Source of the DNA: Macrolepiota albuminosa
Lineage: Eukaryota > Basidiomycota > Agaricomycetes > Agaricales > Agaricaceae
Length of the DNA: 64,000 nt
Assembly: GCA_027475525.1 (NCBI GenBank)
Contig: JAMWFC010000092.1
Location: 62,001-126,000, forward strand
Reading direction: 5' to 3'
Made by a program: the position numbers and the translations under genes. The notes under the pieces are model-generated. The model searched no databases. It was not told the DNA's origin and worked only from the letters and a program-made list of their open reading frames with translations. Numbering within the stretch: the stretch's first letter is position 1; each line of letters begins with the position of its first letter. Positions 56,826 through 64,000 of this stretch are shown here, piece after piece.

Positions 56826-59800
56826 CTACTGCCGTCTGTGAGTCCTGCGCCCGGGGGGTTTGTCTCCCGGGTGCCGTTGCTGGAAGTCCCGGAGTTTGTC
56901 AAGGGCGCCTTCGAGGTTTCGTCGCGGTTCCCAAATGTCGTCCTCTGGGCCGTATCCCTTCCATCGTACGAGGAAGTGGGGTTGTCCCTGAATGTTCCGG
57001 GAGTCAAGGATGTCTTTGACCTCGTAGTGATATTCGTCCTCGACCTCGACCAGGGGAGGGGGTTCGGGCCGTCGTTCGGGGAAGGGATCTGGGGGATGTC
57101 GTTCCAGGAGGCGGACGTGGAATACCGGGTGTAGGCCTTCAAGTCCCGGGGGGAGCTCGATCTTGTAGGCGTGGGATGAAACCTTCTTCAAAATTTTGAA
57201 CGGGCCGAGACGCTTGTGATTGAGTTTTGGGGAGGGCCGGCGGGTGCGGAGGTGGCGTCGATCTAACCATACCTTTGTCCCGGGGGCCCAATCAGGGGTG
57301 TCCTCCCATTTCCGGTCGGCGTGTTTCGCATAGGCCTGGTTCGCGGTGTCGATCTCTTCCCAGAGAAACTCGTGAAGAGACTGGAGATCCCGGGCAACCT
57401 TGTGGGCAGCATGCAACGGAATGTCCCGGAGCAAGAGTGTTAGTTGGGGGTGGTATCCCTTGTTGGCAAAGAAGGGCAATACCCTGGTGGCAGAGTGCGG
57501 CGTGTTGTTGTAGGTGAACTCGGCCAGGGGGAGCTCGGCATGCCAGTCGTCCTGCAAGTAGTTGACGTACAGTCAGAGGTACTGCTCGAGAGACTGGTTG
57601 ACCCTTTTGGTTTGACCATCGGTTTCGGGGTGATAGGCAGTAGAGAGGTTAGTCTTTACTTCAAGGGCCTTACACAGGGAAGTCCAGAACTTGGACACAA
57701 AGAGTGGGCCACGGTCGGAGACAATGTCATCCGGGAGTCCATGTTTGGCAAAGACATGCTCGAGGAACAGCTGGGCAAAGTCTGGGGTGGTGTCTGTGGT
57801 GTGGCAGGGTAGGAAAATGCCCTGTTTGGTTAGCCTGCACACAACGATGAGGATGGCATCGAACCCTTCAGATTCTGGGAGTTCGACGATGTGGTCCAGG
57901 GATATGGAGGACCAGGGGCGTCGCCTGACCAGCAGGGGTTTCAGGAGTCCATATGGTTGGTGTCGGGGAACCTTGGCCCGGAGGCAGGGCTCGCATGATG
58001 TCGTCCGGGAGACCGTGTTTGGCGAAGACGTGCTCGAGGAACAGCCGGGCGAAATCCGGGGCGGTATCCATGGTGTGGCAGGGTAGGAAGATGCCCTGTT
58101 TGGTTAGCCTGCACACAACGACGAGAATAGCATCGAACCCTTCAGATTCCGGGAGTTCGACGATGTGGTCCAGAGATATGGAGGACCAGGGGCGTCGTCC
58201 GACTGGCAGGGGTTTCAGGAGTCCGTATGGTCGGTGTCGGGGGACCTTGGCCCGGAGGCAGGGCTCGCATGATCGGATGTAACGGGTCACGTCCTTCTTC
58301 AACCCTGGCCAAAAGTAAGTCCGGGAGATGAGCTGGAGGGTCTTACGTATTCCAGGATGTCCCCGGAGCTTGTGGTCGTGGTGTTGACGGAGGACGTCGT
58401 AGCGAAGTCGGGTGTGATCCGGGACGTAGATGCGGCCGTCCCGGAGGAGGAGTTTTTCGTCGGGGGACAGGGAGAAGGCGGGGTCCCGGTCGGTTTCGTC
58501 GGAAGAGTTTCGGGGGTCGTGATCGGTGAAGTACTTGTCTCGGGGAGCGCGGCGGATCTGGTTCAGGGTTCCTTCGTCGTTTAAGATCAGTACAGCATTC
58601 AGATGTTCGGGAGGGATCACCACGCAATGATTGAATGCATTGCGTTCCGCCTCGAATGACTTCTTGGGGTAGACGTCCGGTCGATGGATGAGGGCATCGG
58701 GCTTGGCACCAAGTCGTCCCGGGCGGTACTGGATCGTGAAGTCGTATTCCGAGAGGATCTTGGACCATCGGGCCTGCCGTCGACTGAGTTGCTTGGTCGT
58801 GGTGAAATACTGCAGGTTATTATGATCCGAATAGACCTGGATCCGGTGCCGGGCTCCCTCGAGGTAGGCCCGCCATTGCTTGAAGGCTTCAACGATGGCG
58901 AGGAGTTCTTTGTCGTAAATGTCGTAGTTGAGCTCGGCGTCGATCATGGACCGGGTGTAGAAAGCGACTGGCCGGGGCTCCCCACCATCAGGCTCCATCT
59001 GTGAGAGGATCCTGGTGATGGCGTAGTCGGACGCGTCACATTCCAGGATGATCGGGAGGGCCGGGTCGTAGTGCCGGAGTACCGGGGCGACTGTGAAAGC
59101 CTCCTTGAGCAAGTTAAAGACGCTCTGGCACTTACTGTCCCAGTTCCAGGCGATGTCCTTACGCGTGAGCCAGTTGAGGGGTTTCGTGATCCCGGAGTAG
59201 TTGTCTATAAACCTCCGGTAGAAGTTAGCGAAACCCAGGAAGGACTGTACTTCCTTCACGTTCCGGGGTTGCGGCCAGTTGACAATGGCCTCGATCTTGT
59301 GGGGATCCATGCGGACGCCATTCGGAGATACTATGATGCCAAGATACTCAACCTCTTTGGTATGGAATGAACACTTCTCGGGCCTGGCGTGGAGGTTGTG
59401 TTCCCGGAGGCGTTCGAGGACTTGCCGGACATGCTTCTGGTGATCCTCTGGCAAGTCGGAGTAAATGAGGATGTCGTCCAGGTAGACGATCACGAAGACG
59501 TCGCTCATGTCGTGAAAGATGTCGTTCATGAAGTATTGGAACGTGGCGGGGGAGTTAGTCATTCCGAAAGGCATCACAAGGTATTCAAACAGACCATACC
59601 ACGTGCGGAACGCGGTTTTCCACTCGTGTCCTGGGGCGATGCGGACGTTGTTGTAACTGGAGCAGAGGTCGATCTTCGTATAAACCTTGGCACTGCGGAG
59701 TCGATCGACCAGATCGCCAATGAGCAGGAGCGGGTAGCGGTTTTTCTTGGTGATCTTATTGAGTCCCTGGTAGTCGACACAGAGTCGGAGCGAGCCGTCC

Positions 59801-59925
59801 TTCTTCTTGGCAAATAGAACTGGGGCTCCGGCGGCAGAGGCGGAGGGTCGGATAAATCCCTTACTGAGCATTTTGTCGAGGTAGTCCTTGAGGGCCCGGA
59901 GCTCGACCTCCGACATGTTGTACAC
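56826..59925 (-). pseudogene. Element D RT, RNase H, integrase and chromodomain
   Basis: RT begins SEVELRALKDYLDKMLSKGF and has VIVYLDDILIYSD (about 59480). RNase H has ILECDASDYAITRIL and YSDHNNLQYF. Integrase has HKLRGHPGIRKTL...CEPCLRAK, SLDHIVELPESEGFD, VSDRGPLFVS and DGQTKRVNQ. The C-terminus is a clear chromodomain ([33 protein letters not shown]; about 57020-56880). TGA at 57573-57575 stands where related elements have Arg (EQYL-R-YVNY). Part of the integrase is duplicated with divergence (57726-57998 against 57999-58274). Confidence 0.85.
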
Positions 59926-60182
59926 CTTGCCAAAAGGGGGGGTGGCTCCTTCCTCGAGGTCGATGGTGTGATCATAGGGGCGGTGAGGGGGGATCTCCTT
60001 GGCGTCTCCTTCGGAGAATACGTCAGCAAACTCATGTCGATGGTGTGATCATAGGGGCGGTGAGGGGGGATCTCCTTGGCGTCTCCTTCGGAGAATACGT
60101 CAGCAAACTCATGATACTCCGGGGGAACTACTTCTCAGAGGATCTGCTCCTCGGTTTTCGGTTCCGGGGGAATAGCGTCCCC

Positions 60183-61051
60183 TCATAGGTGTTCTTCCGG
60201 GAGAGAAGGCGAGGTGTGCAGCTGAAACGTGGGAGTTCCATCCCTCATGAGGCAGGCGAAGGGGGCGGCCCCAATGATCCTAATGTCGAGTGCGCTCGGG
60301 TCGATCGGGGTTGTGGAAGCATCGGCCGGAGTGGGTGTGACGCGTGTCTGAGACCGGCAGGGGTAGTTCAGCCCTTTGTACTTGTTCCGAGGAATGTTTG
60401 GGGGTCGATCGGGGGCCTTGCGGTCTCGGATGGGCGTGGGAGGTGCATGCGACGGGGGCACGTCGATCGTTCCGGGGGTGTCGGGCGTCGGGTCGTTCCC
60501 TAGGGCCCGGAGGTGCACGGCGGTCGAGGGGTGATCTTCAGGTCCCGGGAAGGTCATGGTGAGCATCCTCCAATTGATGTCGGGGTTCGTGTCGCGCAGC
60601 CAGGGTAGTCCCAGCACCATCGGGGTCGATTCGTGGAGTCGCGTGACCAGGAAGTCGGAGGTGAACTCGTAGTTGTTGTCCAGGGTCACGCATCCCGAGT
60701 GAGACCTTTGGATGGGGCCGGAGGAGGAGGGGGTGCCGTCGAGGCGTTGCAGGCGGAGGGGCTGGTCGAGGGAGTCGTGGGGGAGGTCGAGAGCGTCGCT
60801 GATGAATACTCCGGTGGCTCCGCTGTCGATGAGGGCCGAGACTGGTCCTGGGGCGCCGTCCAGCCTGGCATTGATGACGAAGGATCGGGATGAACGGGAC
60901 TGGAGTCCGGGGGGTGGTGGAGGCCCGTCCTTCGGGGTAGGGTTGGAGGAGTGGGGGATGTCGAAGGGGAGTTGGACTGGAGTCCGGGGGGTGGTGGAGG
61001 CCCGTCCTTCGGGGTAGGGTTGGAGGAGTGGGGGATGTCGAAGGGGAGTTG
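60183..61051 (-). pseudogene. Element D second protease-like domain (start of pol)
   Basis: FVINARLDGAPGPVSALIDSGATGVFIS, then MVLGLPWLRDTNPDINW: an aspartic protease with the DSGATG active-site motif. It lies after a TAG (61052-61054) and in frame with the RT once the 77-bp duplications at 60899 and 59960 are removed. TGA stops occur between it and the RT (about 60183 and about 60135). Confidence 0.65.
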
Positions 61052-64000
61052 CTAGTCGTCGGGGGTCGGGTCCCGGGTCAGGCGAAGGGTGAGGTGTCGC
61101 CAATTGATGCGGGGGTTAGTGTCCTGGAGCCACGGGAGCCCTAGGACCAGGGGTGCGGAAGGGTGGAGTTTGGTTATCAACATCCGGAGGGTGTGAGTCT
61201 GTCCGTTGGCGAAGGTAACGGGCATACGCACAAAATGAGTGATGTCCCCTGCCGTAGAGGCGTCTCCGTCGAAGAGGCAGAGCCGTACCGGGACCGGGAG
61301 TCGCTGGGCGGGTTCTGGGGCGAGGGTAGACCATGCTTCGTCGATGAAGTTGTCGGTGGCGCCACCGGGACCGGGAGTCGCTGGGCGGGTTCTGGGGCGA
61401 GGGTAGACCATGCTTCGTCGATGAAGTTGTCGGTGGCGCCGCTGTCGATGAGGGTGTTGAGGGGAGTTCCGGAGGGGGTGAGGCGGGTTTTGAGGAGGAG
61501 GGAGTGCGAAGAGTGGGAGGGTAGATAAGCTGTGAGGGTGTCCTGTATGAGTGTCGTAGAGCGGAGATGTGAGACCGGGGCGGAGAAGACGTCGGGGTCG
61601 ATTCCGTGATTTAGGGCATCTTCCGGGTCTAAATCACCGGGTCGTTTTCCGAATACTCGTAGATGGCGTCCTCCCCTTCGAAGGTCCAGGTGGCATGTCC
61701 CATGACCTGTCGTTTGGGGCACTCGGAAATGAAATGATCTTTCTCACCACAGAGTATGCAGACACCCTCCCTTCTCCGTTGTTCCTGCACATCCGTCGGG
61801 ACTTCGATTCAGGGTCGTCCCTTCTTTTGAAGCCGGTTGGCTCGGAGGGCCTCCTCGTCCTGTTCGTCATCGAAGTCGAAGTCTTTGGGGTCTCCCGGGG
61901 GTTCCTCGGGGCTTGGCACGTCGCCCGGGTCGTAGGCGGCCACAGCGGCGTTGAGTTGGGCCTGGGGGCGGGCGCCGCTGCTGGGGTTAGCATTAGGCGG
62001 GCCGCGACTCACTGGGGGTCGGCCGCCAGGGAACGCGGGGGGACCGGGGTTTCGACCTTGGGGGTTGGGGGTTTCGCCGGAGGGCCAAGGGGGTCCTCCT
62101 CTAGGGTTCCAGGGGGGTCGGGAATTCGAATACTCGCTGCGGTCTTCCCAGTAGCGCTGATCGATCTGCATGACAAGGGCCTTGTATCCGTCGTAGGAGG
62201 GTTGTTTTGGGGCGAGTCGGAGGACGTCCTTGATACGTTGTGGCAGGGCGCGGTGGAGGGCGTACCGGAGGGCGCTGTAATTCCAGCCTGTCTCGTAAGC
62301 TTCCTTTTCAAAACGTACGATGAAGGTGGTGAAGCGTTCTTCCGAGCGCATCCGGAGGTTGAAGAGGTTGTCCTCGGCCTCGGCCACGGTGTCGTAGATC
62401 CCGAACTTCCCAGAGAACTCGTCGACGAAGGCTTGCCAGCGAGCGAGTGCCGGGTTGTTGGGGTCGAACTGGATGAGGGCCGTGTAGTGATCGAAGGCGA
62501 TCCCCTGGAGGTACGACGCGGCAAAGGCCACCTGGGAGCTGTCAACCTGAAACGTGAGCGGCTTTGCCTGAAACGTATTGAGACACTGAGTGAGGAAGGT
62601 ACGCCATTTTCGGGGGTCCCGGCCCGTGAAAGCGTCGGGCTTTTGGATGTCCAGTCGTCCTTCGCGGGCGAGGGCGTCGCGAGCGTCGTCCGGTCTGGCA
62701 GCGTTGCGGGGAGGGGGGCCAGCATTGTAATAGTAGTAATAGTGATTACCCCCCCCTCCTTGAGGAGGAAAAGCACCAAGGGCGGGACCCCACCCGCCGG
62801 GAGGTCCTCCTCCGGGTGGCTCACCTGGGGGTCCACGCCCAGGAGGCCCGTTGTCCCAAGGGGGTTCGTTCCTGCCAGGAGGGGGCCCGGGTCTCCACGC
62901 AGGGAGTGGCGGAGGTGGAGGGCCTGGGGGTCGTCCTCGAGGTTCGGCTGGCCAGGAGGGGGCCCGGGTCTCCACGCAGGGAGTGGCGGAGGTGGAGGGC
63001 CTGGGGGTCGTCCTCGAGGTTCGGCTGGGGGTGGCGGAGGCGGTCGGGGAGGGTTCGGCGGTGTCGGGTCGGGCGGAGGGGGATTAGGTGCTGGGTCGGG
63101 TGCCGGGTTGCGCGGGGGACGTTCAACCCAGGAGGGTCGGGCTTGCATCGGGGGTCGCGGGGGGTTCCGTAGGTCGAAGTGGGGTGGCGGATCGTGGTGG
63201 AAGTTGCATTCTGGAGGGGCTGGGGCGGACGTGGAAGGCGGTGCTGGTGCCGGGGCAGGCGCGGGCACGGGACGTTGTTCGTTGTTGTCGCGCGTGAGCT
63301 CGTCAATGTAGCATAGCGTGTTGTCTGTGCTAGGGGTGTCCACCCGGGCTCTACCAGGGTTTGTCGGGGGCGGAGGTCGGGCGTTGTCCATTCGTGGGAG
63401 GGGTTCCAGGGGTTTCTGGGGCTGCCCCCAGGTCTCGAAGGTACTAGGAACGGAATTAGCCCTGCGACGAGTTGACAAGCCTACCGTGCGGGCAGCGGGT
63501 TGGTCGAAAAGGCCTCCAGTCGGGTTGAGGGACCGTAATATGGCTGAGGCGTTCTGCCGTTCTTCCCGTTGTCGTTGCTCCGGAGTGGGGACCGTGGGGG
63601 CTGCCGGGACTGCTGGGGCCGGTTCCGGGGGTTCCCGTCGAATGTGAATCGAGCGACCTGGGTCCGCGGGGTCGTTGAGGGGCCGAGGGGAGGGGGACGC
63701 GTGGACTTCGTCGAGCAGTTGCTGTAATTCTTCCTGGAGGATCGTATTGCGCCTATACTTTACCATGGTTTGCTCCGGGAGTTCTCCCCGCGTGAGGCCT
63801 GTAATTTTTCCTGGAGGATCGTATTGCGCCTATACTTTACCATGGTTTGCTCCGGGAGTTCTCCCCGCGTGAGGCAATCCCCGAATTCGACCAGGCAGTA
63901 AGCCCATTCCTCCAGAGTGCCTTCGAAGTTGTCGTGTCCAAATTTCACGAGCAGTGTCCTTGTCCGTTGTGCGAAGTCCTCGGGCGAGATCCTGAGGGAG
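61052..64000 (-). CDS. Element D gag with zinc knuckle and first protease domain (5' end outside window)
   Basis: N-terminal part from the window edge (NFEGTLEEWAYCLVEFGDCL), a very proline-rich linker (about 63300-62750), a Retrotrans_gag-type capsid domain (DAFTGRDPRKWRTFLTQCL, SYLQGIAFDHYTALI, FVDEFSGKFGIYD), CCHC knuckle CILCGEKDHFISEC (about 61760) and protease TLIDSGATDNFIDEAW (about 61430) with LVLGLPWLQDTNPRINW. Ends TAG 61052-61054. 77-bp duplications at 61287, 62874 and 63731 break the frame. Confidence 0.8.

Larger units (their letters stand above)
53979..64000 (-). mobile_element. Element D: Ty3/gypsy chromovirus with antisense accessory gene (5' end outside window)
   Basis: GC-rich element. 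3' LTR 53979-54716, polypurine tract GAGGGGGGGGTGA at 54717-54729 (minus strand), an antisense spliced gene (54844-56585), chromodomain, integrase, RNase H, RT, proteases and gag on the minus strand running off the window. It is inserted in the integrase of element C after CCGCGGA. Several Arg-to-TGA stops. Confidence 0.85.

Noticed and set aside
30729..57575. Reassignment of TGA to arginine
   Set aside because: All elements show TGA at Arg positions, but A and B have real Arg codons at each other's TGA sites, and host genes end with TGA (SDR) or TAG. Mutation explains it better than a new code.
62009..63766. 585-codon proline-rich minus-strand frame
   Set aside because: Its first part belongs to gag, but after about 62950 it runs out of frame through the 77-bp duplication; the real gag domain is in the other frame (61809-62975).
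4745..63885. A CRISPR-like or biological 77-bp repeat system
   Set aside because: The repeated units share no sequence with each other; only the distance is constant. This is an assembly signature.
1..64000. rRNA genes, mitochondrial or bacterial sequence
   Set aside because: No rRNA-like blocks, no organellar genes and no operon-like gene order are seen; introns and retrotransposons point to nuclear fungal DNA.

Overview
The window looks like nuclear DNA of a filamentous basidiomycete, probably an Agaricomycete. Genes are split by many roughly 50-nt GT-AG introns. There is an intron-containing tRNA-Asp, a Dpb4/POLE3-type histone-fold gene and a multi-pass membrane protein with an ankyrin tail of a kind common in mushroom-forming fungi. 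More than half of the window is Ty3/gypsy chromovirus-type retrotransposon. I cannot name a species. Two 100-N gaps (3729-3828, 53802-53901) and 17 duplications with a period of exactly 77 bp mark this as a short-read de Bruijn assembly. Most of those duplications shift a reading frame and are best treated as assembly errors.

Region 1 (1-17.7 kb) is an inverted segmental duplication. Arms at about 335-10147 and 11683-16036 carry the same genes in mirror order: TVP38-like tail, short-chain dehydrogenase (SDR), tRNA-Asp(GTC) and Dpb4/POLE3 histone-fold gene. A spacer of about 1.5 kb holds an unrecognised gene and a TVP38 fragment. The arms have decayed differently. The right SDR has a nonsense codon and a lost splice donor, and the right Dpb4 has a lost donor. 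The left Dpb4 has a 5.9-kb AT-rich insertion in its last intron. That insertion holds a MITE, minisatellites, tRNA-like sequences and a compact TRIM-like retroelement whose two LTRs each contain a tRNA-like Pol III promoter.

Region 2 (17.7-21.2 kb) is one host gene: a membrane-domain exon followed by 16 single-ankyrin exons repeating every 152 bp or so, all with phase-1 introns.

Region 3 (21.5-64 kb) is a nest of retrotransposons. An old, CpG-depleted element (A', from 22497) is interrupted by element C (plus strand, from 26067). C's gag is interrupted by element B (minus strand, 26907-49539, 5-bp target duplication CACTC). B's gag is interrupted by element A (minus strand, 36464-47815). C's integrase is interrupted by element D (minus strand, 53979 to the window end). 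Two solo LTRs of the C family lie at 21557-22131 and 24658-25252. A, B and A' belong to one superfamily with a large extra ORF after pol. D carries an apparently spliced antisense gene with a Zn2Cys6-like cysteine pattern between pol and its 3' LTR. All the retrotransposons look dead: repeated Arg-to-TGA stops, plus a YLDD-to-YLDN change in C's reverse transcriptase.
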